The notes beneath the pieces were generated by a model, which made no database searches, was not told the origin of the DNA, and saw only the letters and a list, made by a program, of their open reading frames with translations. Positions 1-21,500 of a stretch of DNA of 64,000 nt are shown here, one piece after another. The DNA is taken from the NCBI GenBank assembly GCA_003508835.1, contig PUFA01000034.1:5606501-5670500 (forward strand). Direction: 5' to 3'. Position numbers and translations under genes: made by a program. Within the stretch, counting starts at the first letter, position 1, and each line of letters opens with the position of its first letter. Source of the DNA: Eonycteris spelaea (lineage: Eukaryota; Chordata; Mammalia; Chiroptera; Pteropodidae).

Positions 1-1434
1 CGTCTCATGAGGACACTGGTGAGGATGTTACAACTAGATCAAAGGAGGATCCAAAGGATGGATCAGGAATATCGAAACGCAGGCAAAACTGGGGTTTTAT
101 GTGGCAAAGGGGAACAGGGTTGTTGCTTCAATGGCTAGAACTCATTTGTATGGCTAGAAACGAGAATATGTCACATTGTTATCAGTTACTGCAATTTACA
201 AAGTTCTAAGATAGCCCAAACAAGGCATGACATTTCCTAGAAGGACAACTTTTTCCCTACTTTCTACCCCCACCATATGCATTTGACCAGTTACTCACAC
301 TGCATTTCTCGGGCTACATGCGGTGGGGTGACTTCCTGCATAGACTGTACACCATGATCTGTGTAGTCCTCCAGGCACCTGAGACGAGATGGATCCAGCC
401 ATAGTCATACAGAGAATAAACGGTCTGGGGGGTGGGGGGGGGCGGCTAATTCATCAGCAATGTGTCATGCGAGTGAAAAAGAACGATGGTGTATGTGGTA
501 GAACGAAATCCGAAGCATGGACATATTTTAAAGATCACTCGTCGCTACTCTTGAATGGTTTCGACCAAACGCAGAACTATTCGGACCTGCAGAGTGAGCA
601 TCTGGACCTAACGCACACCTTTTGAAGTTGCATGGGCACTTCATTTCAGTGACGATTCCATGGTCTTCGGTTTGGTTTGGTTTTGAGGGAAGATATGCAC
701 AGGATTGGGGGGAGGGAATAGGTGATGGGGCCACTTTGTGGTTTCCTGCGATTCTAAGTCACTTAATATAAAATTCTAGAGAAATTCAGTGAGATTATTT
801 TAGTACGGACATGCAGGGGAAAGTGTTTTTGATATGTTTACTTCCTGAAACTTCTTTTTTTTTAGAGGGATTTGAATCTGGTCGTCTGTTTTGTTTAATG
901 GAGTTCCAAAGAAGGTAACTGTGGAAGAAGGTGGGTTCCGGTGAAAAAAGCCACCAGAAAGGGGTTGGCTTCGGTGCACAAAGCCATTGCTCCTGACAGG
1001 GGCACTGGAGACTCTGCCGAGAGGAAGGAGCATTGTGACTGGGACTCAAGAAGCAGACGGCAGGAAGGAGCAGTGTTGGATCTGAAGGTAGGAAGCCAGA
1101 CTCGGTTCTCGAAAGAAATAAACCCAGGGCACGGAAGGAACAGGTAACATTGATTCTATCTATGTTATTTTGAAGAATGTAACATGTGGCCAGACTTACA
1201 GGTTTTCGCCCAGTCTTAGCTTTGATTTATGGGCATTCTGAATTTTCCATTCTGAGTTTTCTAGGACAGACACAATGTCAAAGATGCTATTCTGTTTTCA
1301 GACTAGCTACAAGCCTTGTCAGGATGTGGAGTTTGGAAAAAACTTAGTCGTTGAAGCCATAGAAGAAGTCCAGGACATGGAGTCCTACGCAGTAAAATGC
1401 TTTAAAGGGGAAAGGGAGGGGAGAATGTATTTTT
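1..1434. other. upstream DNA, no gene recognised
   Basis: No exon, RNA gene or clear repeat recognised. A non-coding exon 1 of SLC19A3 could lie anywhere in 1-8565 but leaves no coding signature. Confidence 0.4.
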
Positions 1435-2345
1435 AAAATAACTTTTATATTTTTATTTTTTTCAATTATAGTGGACATACATCCTATTAATTTCAGGTGT
1501 ACAACATAGTGATTAGACATTTGTATAAACTTATGAAGTGATCACTTGATAAATCCGGTACCCATCTGATACCATACATAGTTATTAAATATTACTGACT
1601 ATATTCTCCAAACTATACTCTATATTCCCGTGACTATTTTGTAACTACCGGTTTGTACCTCTTAATCCCCTCCCCCTCCATCCATCACCCCACCCCCCAA
1701 TCTGACAATCATCAAAATGCTCTCTGTATCCCTGAGCTTCTTTCTATTGTTTGTTTGTTTAGCCTATTCTCTAGATTCCACATGTGACATTTGTCTTTCT
1801 CTGTCTGACTTACTCCACTCAGCATAATACCTTCTGGGTCCATTCATGTTGTTGCAGATAGCAAGATTTTATTCTTTTCTATGGCTGAGTAATATTCCAT
1901 TATATATACGTACCACCTCTTCTTTATCCATTCGCCTATTGATGGACACCAGGTGGCCTCCATATCTTGTGTATTGTAAATAATCTGCAGTAAACATATA
2001 AATTCACATGTCTCTTCAAAGTACTGTGTTAGGTTTCTTCATATAAATACCCGGAAGTGGGATAATTGGGTCCTTCTCTGTCTCTTGTTATAGCCTTTGT
2101 TTTATTTTGTCTTGTATAAGTATTACTATCCAGCTTTTTTATTTGTTTGTTCCCTTTTCATGAACATCTTTTTCCATCCCTTTACTTTCAGTCTGTGTGT
2201 GTCTTTCGATCTGAAGCGAGTCTCTTGGAGGCAGCCTATGTAAGTGTCCGCTTTCTTATCCACTCAGCCACTCAATCTTTCAATTGGAGCATTTAATCCA
2301 TTTGTATTTAATGTAATTGTTGCTAGATAGGTAGGTATTGCCATT
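1435..2345 (-). mobile_element. L1 LINE 3' end, antisense, internally deleted
   Basis: Reverse complement of an L1 3' end: caattatagtggacatac, tttcaggtgtacaacatag, and later ORF2-derived text (gattccacatgtgacatttg, ctgagtaatattccatt). Around 2075 it jumps to a more internal ORF2 part ending near 2345. Confidence 0.8.
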
Positions 2346-4140
2346 TTATTATTCATAGGTAAATGCTGTGCTTATTTATTATTAAAGCTATGCATGTTCA
2401 TATGGAAAAGAACTTTGGCCTGAAGCCAGTTGGAAAGATTTAAGGATGTGGTTAAAGAACAATAAAGGTGGAAAAAGTCAATTCGATAACTTGGTAACAA
2501 TTGGAATAAAAGAGAAGAGGAGAATTTGAACTCTGATACCAAGAGACTAAAAACTTACAAGAGGTTGCCTAAAAAGAAAATTTTTCAAGGCAGATGAGGC
2601 CACTCCAGCCCAACTGATCAGAGCCGAAACACAAGTAAATCTCGAATTCTGCAGGAGATGAAGAAACACCGATGAGCCCCTGATAGCGAGGTCAGGTTAA
2701 ATATGCTCGCGAGGGATTATTTTGAAGAAGGCTACGGCACCCCGCAGGCCTGGAAAGCGGCAGCACGAATGTGCGGCCTTCTAGAAGTGGACCCAAATGA
2801 GAGATTGGGAGAAGCGGGAGGCTTAAAGGTAGAGCATTGAAGAGTCCCTCGTGGAACAGCCATGATTTTAATGAAAAATAATCATTATTCCAACTACCAG
2901 CAAAAAGAGGAAGGAACACATCATTTCCAAAGTAATTCAGTTGGGTCACTTCCGATGCGTTGGTGGTCTTGGGGGCTTATTCAAGGTCACTCGGCCGGCT
3001 GGTACTCCCCATGGAGTACATAACCATTTACCTCCAAGGTCCACGTGACGGCTGCACATGTGTGCAGATGGCACAACAGGGACAGAGGCAGGTGCTGTCT
3101 GGCCTGCCGAGCAGGCGAGCAGGGAGGCTGAGACCTGCTGGGGCCATCATAGCTTAGGAGTGAAATAGGAGCTGATGCCTATAGCTGGCCCCCCTCCCTC
3201 CACTGTTGCGAGCTAGAGTTCTCCTGCACGTCCCAGCTCAGCAAGGCAAGCTCCGGGGTAGATTGAGCTGCTCTCAATCTCTGCTAAAAGGAGCAGCCGA
3301 TTCACTCAACCTCTCCTGTGACTCCAGCACCCTCACTGTAGCCCTTTAAGCTGACTTTCTGGAGAGAGCGTTGTTTCTTTTTCTCTGTTAACCTACTGTT
3401 CACGCAATGTTCTGGTGACCCTTTTTTTAAAAGGATGACGGAGCACATGCGTAATAGGTGAGAATCACGGCCACAGGAGCAACTGTTAAAAGGGTTATCT
3501 GATTTGGAAAGCAAGAAAAGGAAAGATAAACACCTTGCTTTCAGAAAGGTCAAATCGGAATGTCAATGCAATTCATGCCCTCAAGGTAAATTCAATGGCG
3601 GGAAGGCAAGCTGAGTTCTCTTTAGGAGGATAATATTATGAGTTCAAAGTGGAAAGATAAATGGAAATTGCCGAAGATCGATCTGTTCCAGAATGATGCT
3701 TTATCATCAAGGCTGTGAGCCTCTCAGACGAGTGTTCTTTGATGACGGCAACTGGTGTGCTTCCCAGGGCCGTAAGTAGGTATTTAGCCTGCCTTTCCTC
3801 TGTAACTTCTAACCAGTGACCGTCCCACAGGAAGACATTACATACTGTGTGATCACATGTGATATTTATGTATTGATAACCCAAACAAAATTTCAGGAAA
3901 AGAAAAAACAACTTAACTCTGCAAAGCTCTCTGATAGTTAATATCTTTCTGCAACCTTATTTTAAAATCCTTTTTGCAACCCACTAATTTTTTTGACACC
4001 CACAACCTGAAAAACTGTACTCTAAAATAAACTTGAAAAAAAATAATAATCAAATAAAGTAAACTGAAACTGGAATTTGTAAGAAGAAAGATTGCTGAAC
4101 TTAGAAAAACCAAGTCCCAGTTCAGGCTCCAATGTTGATT
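2346..4140. other. gene-free stretch
   Basis: Unique-looking sequence of mixed composition without a supported feature; the short open frames are unrelated to known proteins. Confidence 0.4.
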
Positions 4141-4149
4141 AAATGTGGA

Positions 4150-4250
4150 AGCTGGCACAAATCTTACTGCCTCTGGCCTTCAGCTGCCCCATCTGTAAAA
4201 TGACAGTACCCTTCTATGTTAACCTCACAAAACAGTCTAAGGAAATTTGA
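4150..4250 (+). repeat. MIR SINE fragment
   Basis: ccccatctgtaaaatgaca and the following text match the MIR core in plus orientation. A further piece (ctgaggattaggggc, agcacagtgcttggtg) lies at 4788-4860. Confidence 0.65.
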
Positions 4251-4260
4251 AATAATATTC

Positions 4261-7200
4261 AAAAATGTAAAAATTATGGGAAGAGATCCTATAAATGATT
4301 CGATTACCATATTCCTAGTCATGATGACAGAAAAGGCCAGCCTCTCCCCAGTGATAAGATACAAATGAAAGATGGAGCCAATGCTTCTAGACATCATGAG
4401 ACCATTAGCCACAAGCTTCTCCACTAGGAGACAGAATGATCTGGGCGGTACCCAGGCTGTTTGGTTGGAATCCTAGCTCCCACATTAACAGTACCTTTGT
4501 GCATAGCTGGCCAGAAGCCGAGAACAATGTCACGATGGGAATGGTGCCACAGAGTACCCATCAGAGTAGAGGGAAGATGTAAACTTGACCCCAAACCCGG
4601 CTTTAACCTTTCTCAGCTGAGCAGCGTGAGCTTGGAGGAGGCTCAGTTCCTATGTCTGAACAATTGGGAACATTTTATATATAATCATGTAATATTAAAT
4701 GTAATAAATATATACTATAATTTACATAAATATAATTACACATTCTGTAAGATAAAATGTGTAATTATACATAGTATGAACATATAATTAGGGTTGCTCT
4801 GAGGATTAGGGGCAATTATGTAAAGCAACGAGCACAGTGCTTGGTGTAAGGCAGGAGCTAAGCGAAGAGCAGCTGGGAGGCGGTTATTCTCCCGTCTCAG
4901 GGGCAGTTTTTATACAGGGCAAAAATCACTGCCTCCAGAGGGTGAAAGGTCGCACTGGGCGGGAGGACTTCAGGTGCCTACATGTCGTGGTAGCTAAAGG
5001 AGCCACTGTGGGATTTTATTAAACTCAGGTGTGCACGGCCCCTGTGGGATGAGCAGTTTAGGTTGGATGGGACAGAGTGAGTCGCTAACAGGAAGTGACG
5101 TGTGCCTGTGAGGGGTTAGCAGGTTGGGGCAGGGTACGAGAGGCGTATTCCAAACCTGGAATCACCTATGGGGTTTTCCACCTGCCCTGGCCTCTCCAGG
5201 GCCTAGAAGGCCAGAAATGAATTCCAGATTTACAGGTGTATGTGGAGCTTTGAAAAAGTTCCCGAGATTTCCATCACTTCCCCCACCACCCTGTTACAAT
5301 CAAAGGCTATAACATGAAGCCAAAGGGTCACTTTGGGCCAAGCAGCCCAGTGGATGAAAAAGGGACAGTGGTCCTTGGGCCTCCTGGGTCAGAAGCACCC
5401 AATGTATATAAATGCAGATTCCTGGGACTCCTGTACCTGCTGAATCCCACGTTATAGACAGAGCCCAGGGATCCATATTTTCACCAAGCTTCCCGGTGAT
5501 TCAGATGTGCAAGTCGAACTCACACAGTCTGTGTTAACTGGCCAGGGTTGGAGAGGGCTATGCAATGAGGCAGGCTCTGGACCAGGTACCCTGGGATGGG
5601 GGAGCGGAAAGAACAGCAGACATCAGCATCCGAGGCCCCCCAGCAGGCAGTGACAGAGACCGTGGCCCTGCAGACAAAAGAATGGTCACCAGGAGAGACA
5701 TGGCCTCTTAAAGGGCCTGGCACTCTTGCTGCTGTTGAACCAGGAAACTGCAGCTGCCCTGTTCTTCTAAGTTAAAGGACTCCTGCTAAGGTTTGGTCAG
5801 ATGCCTTTTCTCATTTTCTCTGGCAGAGAAACTAGCTTTGGCGCATACATTTGTTTTTTTGCTTTGTTTTGTTTTGGAGGGGAGGGGGAAGGGGCAGGGA
5901 CTGGAAAAAGAAATGAGGAAAGGAAGCCCAGCATCCTAGGGCACAGGGATGAGCACCCCCAGGTGTTTCTTAGTTGTTTTCAGCTAAGGGTAGACACCCT
6001 CCCTCATTTCTCCCCCTGAAGCTAAAATCACTGTCGAGCCCTCCAACATGAAGAGAGCCCACGAAAGAGAAACGGCATGTGTCTGCGCAGCACGGCACCC
6101 AGCGTGGCACCACGTCCTTTTCAGGTGTCGAGGCGCTCATCGAAGGCCCACACATGCAGTTAGCACTGTGATCTCATTTTACAGGCGAGCAGCTGGACTG
6201 CAAGGCACTTGTAGAGTTGAGGGCATCCCTGGCCTTGACCTGATGCAACCAAGAAGTGCATTCAGGAGACCCAGACAGCTTTACTGGTTCTCCGTGCTGA
6301 GGTTTGACTTTCATCTCCTTCCTTCCACAAGACCTCCAGCGTGTCGGGTCACCTTCCAGACGCTAGGAATTGAGCAGTGATCCAAACAGACATGAGGCCC
6401 TTGCCCTCCTGCTCAAACTCACTGTCTTTTTCTGTGTGACCTTCCCAACTAAATTCGGTTGGGCAATGGCATTAACACAGGAAAGAGTTGAAGAGATTGA
6501 TTATCAAGGGGACTTTTAGCAACCCGAGGAGCATGGGCATAGTCCTAGGAATCTGAGATGCATGGAGAAGATGATGACTTGGAGCTAGTGAACCATCCAT
6601 GGTCAGCATAGATGGAGAGAACATTCTAGACATAGAGGCCCAGATGCCACCCAATAGGACTACCCTTTGAAAGATGGCCAAGCTCAGATTGCCTGCCCAG
6701 GACAGCTTTTTCTACACAAATATCAGTCACAAAGAAAGAAGCTTCTAGCCACCTCCAGCAGTGACTCGGGAAGGTTCGTTCATCCCATACGTCCTAGGCT
6801 GAGAGAGGACAGGCAACTCCAACAAGCTCTTGGCAAGATGTTCACGTCGTCAGCATCGCTCAAAATTGCTGGCATCCAGTTCCAAATTCTGATTTCCATG
6901 GTCTCTGTATTGCTTCCTCAAGGATTTTACTTGCCAACAAAACCGTGTTTATTTTATTTACCGTCAGAGAGGAACTGACGCTCTCTGGGGTCCAGTAGTG
7001 CCAGTGGCAACTGCACTGTGACCAGGTTGGTTGGCTCTCTGCACCTCCCTAGCCCCAAGCAAAGCTCCTCCCTCTGGATACCTGGAATTCCACCCAGGCG
7101 ACTTGCTCTTCTGGAGTGAGTATCATCTTCCATCTCTCTGGCCCACTTTCCAACTATAATTGCCCCTGGAAGCTCTCTGTGTTAAGCCATAGTCGTTAGT

Positions 7201-8565
7201 ATGACTATGTTCATAAAAACACTTTCTTCCCTCACTGTGGGAGAGGTCGTCATTGCTTTAATACCAGCAGCCGAGGACAAAGGGCCATCAGAGAGAGACC
7301 GAGGGGAGCAGTGAGAGGGCCCTGGCGGGAGACAGGGGGAGCTGAATTCAGATGAACCCGGTGGTTTGAAGCCAGTTGCTAGACATCTTGGATTTCCTAT
7401 ATAACTCACGTGAGAATATGGGGAAATTATGTATACACAGCTATTATGAAGATTTAATGAGATAATATGCAGGAAAGCATCATAGTCACAGCAGGTTAGT
7501 TTTTTTCCCTATGAATTATCTCAGAGAGCTAACTATACCCAAGAGCACTGAAAATGTGTAAGCGTTACAGAGTAAAGCTTGATCCAAAATACGAAGGAAT
7601 GAGAGTGCATTTTTCTGTGTGCATTGTAGAGATGTTTTCAAAAAATCGCCCCCCTAAAAGGAAGGCTTCTGCTCTGTTTTGTTGTCCTGTTTTCCTGGGC
7701 AGTGACAAATGAGATCCCCCACCGAGTTTTTCATCGGAAGCAATTTTATTTCTGGGTTAGGGAAGAAAGTATGAACTGTTCATTAGCTACCTGCCTCTTT
7801 GAGTGTGAAACTAGAGACTTACAGAAGGAATGGGCCTAGTCATAAAGAAAAGTGGAATAACAGCCTAAGAAATGGCACCTCCTGTTTCCCACTTAGAGTT
7901 AGCACCAGTGTGGAAAAGGGAGGGAGGAGCATGGAAAAGATGCCAAATCTGATCTTTATCCAGTTTAATTTTGTTAACTGAAGACTTCTGAATCCTCAGA
8001 AGATCGAAGACACCTAACAAAAACATCTGGTTCTGTGTCAAGCATACTACTAGGCAAGCGACAGTTGAAGGGAAAGATACACACATAAATACATGCCACT
8101 CAGTGTGGTAAAGACTTGAGTCACAATGCAGGAAAGAGTGAGCAAGTCGCAACAGGCTTGACCTACTACTCGATCTATGTGCTCATGGCTTTGACCTCCT
8201 GGAAGTACCTTGCCTGCCACAGGTACATCAATAATTCACCCCAATGTTTCACTTCCTTTCAAACATTCATTGGCCCATTGTTTGACATGTATTAGTACCT
8301 GGCTACTCATTACCACTTTGTGTCGGAGGTCACGAAAGCGAGACTCTACCCCCAGCAGTAACGAATGCGAGGTTCATCGACAATGGAGGGTTTGACTGGC
8401 TCACCTACGGAATATTCAAGAACAGTTATTCATCATTTCCTTTTCATTTCGGCTGCAGGTAGATGAAACTTGCATAAAACATTTAGAAATGCCAGTTTCT
8501 CGTTATATGTAAGATGCCAAAAGCGTGGACATCAGTTAACATTGGCTTTGTTTCATTTCCATCAG
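4261..8565. other. gene-free 5' flank / presumed intron 1 of SLC19A3
   Basis: It holds MIR pieces (4788-4860, about 6160-6215, about 7430-7500) and a MER5-type fragment (5375-5515). No coding exon is recognisable before 8566. Confidence 0.45.
5375..5515. mobile_element. MER5-type hAT DNA transposon fragment
   Basis: tgcagattcctggg, cctgctgaatc and the closing cccggtgattcagatg follow the MER5A pattern. Related pieces occur near 21340-21465 and possibly 28830-29000. Confidence 0.5.
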
Positions 8566-8567
8566 CC

Positions 8568-15868
<7,301 letters not shown>

Positions 15869-17540
15869 TCTTCTTTTACGTCAACCATTAAAGCCTGTGC
15901 TGGTCACAAAGTCACCGAGTGCCACAAATTGACACCCTTCACGAGTCTGGATTCCAATGAATCTGTTCAAAACTACAACAAAACCTGAGCTTTAGACCAG
16001 ATATCTATCTATACACCCAGCTGAGCCGGACGCTATCGATAGGACCCATATCTCAATTAAACAACCCACATTGGGAATCTCAGTGAATAGTAGTGACTGG
16101 AAAATTCTGGTTTTGATTACCTGCAAGGACATACAAATGCCATAGAAACAAACCAGCCATCCTAGAGTTGATGTTCCCCGTTTGTGAGCAGAAATATTAA
16201 TTGACTCTATTGCTTGGCTTAGATCTTTATTTTATCTTACCAAAACAGGCAACACATGGGAAATTTTTTGTCACATGAGCCATTTTTCTTCCTTTTTTTT
16301 CATTAAGTATATTTCTGCATAATTTATGGTTCTCTGAGAGAATTACAAGGTTTGGTCCCGTTTCTAAGGACTCCACTTCAATCCGCAAACAGCATTATAC
16401 ACAAGCTTTTATTCGATAATGACCATTTTCCATTTCGTGCTCTGCTGAGCTTTGTTGTCGAAACTCTACCTCAGGAAGAGCTCCAGACACTCCCATGTGT
16501 CCACAGAATGACATTCATGTCAGTTCCTAGTGGCCTTAGAAGAGGCAATGGGCTTTCTCCCTCCCCGGGGATGGGTATTTTAATGCTGTATCATGTGAGA
16601 TGTCTGTCTAAAACAGAAAACTTAGGTGTCCAGGGGTTTCTATAAGTATTTGTAAATAAGAAAACACTAATTGGGGTCGAGATTGTGCTAACTAAAATGA
16701 CATGAATATTAAAGAGCCTTTCTAATTTTTTGATGACTTATGTCGAAAATCGTCTGAGCTTATCTGTCCTTTGACACTTCAATAGAGGGACACATGGAGC
16801 AGTCTGTCGCTGGGAATAAAGGATGCTAATTCAAGATTTGCGTTTCTTCGGGAGGGGAGAGGGCCGGGGACTGGACGTGGCGGGCACATGGCAGCCACAC
16901 GCACACAGCCGGGATGTCCAGGGACGCAAGGCAGGACAACCACGCACCTCCCACGCCACTGCCTCCCCCCTTAACACATCCGGAACCAAAGTCTAAACTG
17001 AGCTAGCAGCCCCCGCCCCCCCGCTGCCCCCATCCCGCTTAGCGCTCTGGACAGGGGGACATGGGCTGGTCCAGCCGCCAGCGCCCTCATCCCTGTCCCC
17101 ATGGTTGCCCCATGTGACGAGACTGCTGGAAACCACGACAGGCCAGATGGGCGTGCGGCCTGGGGCGAGCGGCTGCTGGAGGACCTGGACCGTTTCTCTC
17201 ACACATAGTTGCCACAGCGACGGGAAAGGAAGGCAGGTGTAAATGATGCATTGGTCTACCTGCTTTATTTTTGATGCCTTCAGTGAATTAATTCAGGTGT
17301 TTTACGCAAGGAAAGACTTACCTAGTATTATTGCTCCTGTGCTTTGGATCTCTGCTTACCCTTCAAGAGGTGTGTGTGGGCAGACAGTCGGTGACCCCAC
17401 GGTCCCCAGGGCCGAGACGAGGGCCGCTCAGGAGCCCTGCGCATCCTCCTTCTAATTCTCCCTCCGCGGAATGAATTTGATGGGTGGTCTGTGATTGCCA
17501 TCTGCACACGACGGTGGCGTTCTGTCATTACACAGGTTGT
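15869..17540 (+). other. 3' UTR and flank of SLC19A3 copy A
   Basis: Presumed 3' UTR up to about 16840, then a short GC-richer patch (16850-17210). No coding sequence supported. Confidence 0.4.
16708..16820 (+). terminator. candidate polyadenylation signals of SLC19A3 copy A
   Basis: ATTAAA at 16708-16713 and AATAAA at 16815-16820 lie 0.84-0.95 kb after the stop. Either could end a 3' UTR; which is used cannot be told from sequence. Confidence 0.35.
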
Positions 17541-17619
17541 TCCCATTAAAAAAGCAAATTATTTAAAAAAAAAAGATTTGTGCTTCAAATATACTTTTCT
17601 TTAAATCTCAAAATTTAAT

Positions 17620-18490
17620 CGCTGTACTGAGGGAAAAAAAAAAGCCCCAAAGCCAACGCTACTTAGTAGAGAAAACAAATGACATTCCTACTTACATCAA
17701 AAGCAAGGAAAGTGTGACCACTATTATCCTTATTATTTAACTTACTGTACTAGAGGTATCAGCCAACACAATGAGACAAGCAAAAAAGGGAGACGTCAAA
17801 CACTAAAAAGGAGGCAGAACTATTACTATTCCAGAAGCTACAACTATACGCCCAAGATACACAGCTGAAATAGCAACGGTACTGTCAAAAGTAAGTATAC
17901 AGAAAGGAATCGCTTTCGTGATACAGAAACCGTTTAGTGAAAGACCCCAGTTATGATAGGAAAAAAATGCAAAAATAATTATATTTAATATATTTAATAA
18001 TATATTTAATGATATAATAATATAATAAATATAATAAATATAAATATAATAATATAGCATATATTAGATAATAAATACATAGTAAATAAATAAAATAAAT
18101 ATAAATATAATAATATAATATATGTTAGATAATAAATATATAATAAATAAATATAACAAATATAAATATAATAATATAATAAATGTGTAAAGATCCCATT
18201 TATAGTAGGAAAAAATGCAAAAATAATTATATTTAATTTATTTAATAATATAATAAATATGTAAGACATATACGAATGTGCCTGAAAATACTTTTGAAGA
18301 TGACAAAATAATCCCGAAACATACGGAAAAGCCTACTTTGTTCTTGGTTAGAAAGAAAAAATAAATAAAGACGTCAGGGTTTTTAAATAAATTTATAAGT
18401 TAATCTCATCCCAGAGAAAAAAATACAATGATTTTTTTTTCAGATAGTAAGGATGACTTCAAATTTTATTTGGAAAATTAACAAAGAATA
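17620..18490 (+). mobile_element. degenerate L1 ORF2 fragment with AT-rich expansion
   Basis: gaggtatcagccaacacaatgag and cagaactattactattcc follow the reverse-transcriptase part of L1 ORF2; later text (aaattttatttggaaaatt) follows its 3' part. The middle, 17975-18262, is an AT-rich array. Confidence 0.65.
17955..18262. repeat. AT-rich array bounded by a duplicated segment
   Basis: ataggaaaaaaatgcaaaaataattatatttaat at about 17957-17990 recurs at about 18207-18240, and the space between is filled with [22 protein letters not shown] units. Confidence 0.75.
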
Positions 18491-18495
18491 ATAAT

Positions 18496-18556
18496 AAATA
18501 AATATATATATATACATATATACATATATACGTATATATATATGTATATATATGCA
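18496..18556. repeat. (TA)n/(CATA) microsatellite
   Basis: Alternating atatat with interspersed acatat and cgtat units. Confidence 0.85.
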
Positions 18557-21500
18557 TTTTTAAAGGAGAAAATGGAAATTCAGAGAAAGGGAAATAGAGA
18601 AACAATCACCCCCTCCCCCAACTCTTTCTCCTCTACTGTGCACAAAATGAGAATCCTGGGCGTCACTGTCTGTTCTGTTTCCTTCATGACCGTCAGTTCC
18701 CTTTCCAGTCTTTCAAACAATTATAAGTACAAGTGCCTAATCTACGAATACACGTGGGCTTCGAGGCCATTGTATGAAACCACAGTGCTGCCTGGCAGAC
18801 GCCTGGCCGTGTGAGCTGCACCTGTGCATGCAGACAGGAACGGTGGCCTGGAGCCAGCTGCAGACGTCTTGAAGGAAACGGGTCAAGAACAGTTTGTAAG
18901 AGATGTGGCAGACAAAATGAACCAGCACGTTAACAACGGCCCAAAGGGAGGCAGACGTCTGAACTGTAATTTCAAGAGACTGAATCGCTTTGGAGATCCT
19001 GGAGAGACTCTGATCAAAGAAAATGATAGAGGGAAAAACATACAAACAACCCTGGAGAGAAGAATTAAAGTGAACTGCCATAGAGGAACAAAGCATGGGT
19101 GTGGACTCTCAAAAATTTGACCCCAGTAGGTGTTGCAGGAAGAACATAGTGACTTTGGAAAAGACCCGTGGTGTGAGCTAAATAAGAAGCTAGTGAAATA
19201 GTAGGCACGTGTGGATCTCCTTGTCACTAACAAAATTAGGTGCTGATAAAGCCCTACACTTAGCTCCTCCAAGTTTGATAGAAGAGCAGTGATGTCTTCT
19301 TAATACAAGGAGGGATCCATTTTCTTCCGACGCAAAAGTGAGTTTCATTAATCCGTGGTAATGGAACTTTGACCTGGTCCTTCCCATCTGCTGAAGATGG
19401 TGACATGTCACGGCATGACTTGTTGCTCAGTCACGATTTGTGGCATGTGTTATCCTCTCTGCCCTATAGACAGGCATTTCAAATGATGGCTGATTGTAGC
19501 TGTCCCATGGGAGCAGAGACAGAGCTCCACGTCCACCTGGCTAGTTCTGCTGTTTGCTGGCCAATGCTCCCTCTCTTCTCGCTTTCAAGACCACAAAGGT
19601 AAGCCCAGACCAGCTTGGTTCACCTGCTGGGAGAAGCAGGTGATGAAAGACATCCTTCTGGTTTTTGCTTCAGACATCGATTTCACCAAATATGAAACTC
19701 CTCTTGTTTGGTCATAACGGGGGGAAATAAAGTATGGAAAAGTATTTATTCCAGAGGAAAGAAACATTTGTTTGTTTGTCTGTTCGTGTGTGTATTTGTT
19801 TGTTTCATATCAGAACAGAGAGGGCAATAGCAAAATAGTAATTCACATGGAATTCTCATCTCTTTTCCTCATGGTCTGTGAAGCAGCAGGTCCTTCACAT
19901 GAGTCAAGCGATAATTAAAATGTCATCGACTTGTATAATTTGCCTCTGGTCGGGGAGGGGCAGCAAACATTTGCTCAAAATGTTATACCATTTGGTGTAA
20001 TAAATGCTTTAGGCAAGCATTTTGAAGCAACCTCCAGACTCTGTCAGTGACAGTGGCAGGCTGGGACAGGGGGTCCTGGAGGAAGGGAAATGCAGAGGCT
20101 TTTCCAGACCTCACAGTAGGGCTGCCTCTCAGTGCCGTAGCTCCTCCCCTTCCATCTGAACAGTCAGTTCAGGCATCTTTACAGATGGAGTTTAAGTGTC
20201 TATCACAAAAGCCTGACAACTGGTAGATGTCACTACAGTAAATAGTACAGAATGACGTTGACCTAAGGAACAGCTTTCGGGGGTGTAGACTCTTCAGAGA
20301 GGTTCTGCAAGTGTCCATTGAACTAATCGCAAGAATGAATGCTCTATTTATGATCAGTTGGGGTAATATGTACTGTTTAAGGACACTCATCATTTTTGTT
20401 GGCAATCTTCAGTCATGCACCATACAGGTTCAACCTTTGGGGGTAGCGCAAGGGCAAAGGAAGTAAATAAGACCATAGAACAACTTGTAAGGAATGATTG
20501 AAGGGACTGAGACTATCACGTCCCACCCCAGCAGGTAGGAGAAGAAGAATCCAGGATTTACATGCATCCAGAACTGGATTCTAAACCATATGGCCTGAGA
20601 CAGACCACACTGTCTCTTCTTGAATGTCTGCTTTCTCATCCACCGGATGGAGACAATATCTACTTTGCAAAATTTTCAAAGAATCAGAAACAAGGCATGG
20701 AAATCATAGTATAACTGTCTGCCCAAGGAGGAATTGGTTAAAAATGGCAGCTACCAGCAGTGTGTATTTTAACGTGCTAATTGATACTATGTGTTAGGAA
20801 GAATTGATTTAATTTTGGTGGAGAATCGCATACTTGGAGTATATGTAAACTGAGCACTCAGAAGTCAGGAAATGCAGGCAGACAGTGAGCGAGGCTGCTA
20901 GGTTATATTTATAAGCGTTATTAAAATTAAAAAGGTATTAGAAGATGTATTTTATTACCCACTTTCAGGGCATATAGAGGTAATAAAAATCTCTTGTAGG
21001 CTGAAAATTTCCAGATATGTATGTGCATATTTGTTTTAACGATCCCATTTGTGTAGTGTGCAGACCTGTCACTCAAGTGGTCCCTTTTTGGAAAAGCAAT
21101 CTGGGCAGAGGTGCCAGAGTGGTCCCCAGCTTGGGGGTAGAGGGTGAGGAAGGGCACGGCAGGATGTCCGTGAAGGATGGGAGAAAGCCCTAAGCAATAG
21201 GTCTCGCCTCCTCCCTTCGTCAAGGCCACTGTGGCACATGCCTCGGGGAGTTGCCTCTGGGGACCTGAGTCAGGGGAGAGGATGAAATGCATTTTCCTCA
21301 GTCCACTGCCTCTCACCGTGACCGCTCCATCGGTAACACCAGTGCTGCTTAAGGTGCAGATTCTTGGCCTTCGGACCTGAGATAGTGAATCAGAAGGTGT
21401 AGAGAGGAGGCCAGGACATTTGAATTGTTACAATGTTTCTTAAGTGACTATGACGCTAAAAGCTATTCACTATAGTCTTGGTGAATGGCCCGCGTGAGAG

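Noticed and set aside
941..1147. Possible 5' exon of SLC19A3
   Set aside because: The frame starts without support and resembles no transporter sequence; exon 1 is expected to be non-coding and cannot be recognised this way.
18824..19120. Open frame of 98 codons, hydrophilic
   Set aside because: No recognisable family, no splice or promoter context, and an equally long antisense frame overlaps it (18883-19272).
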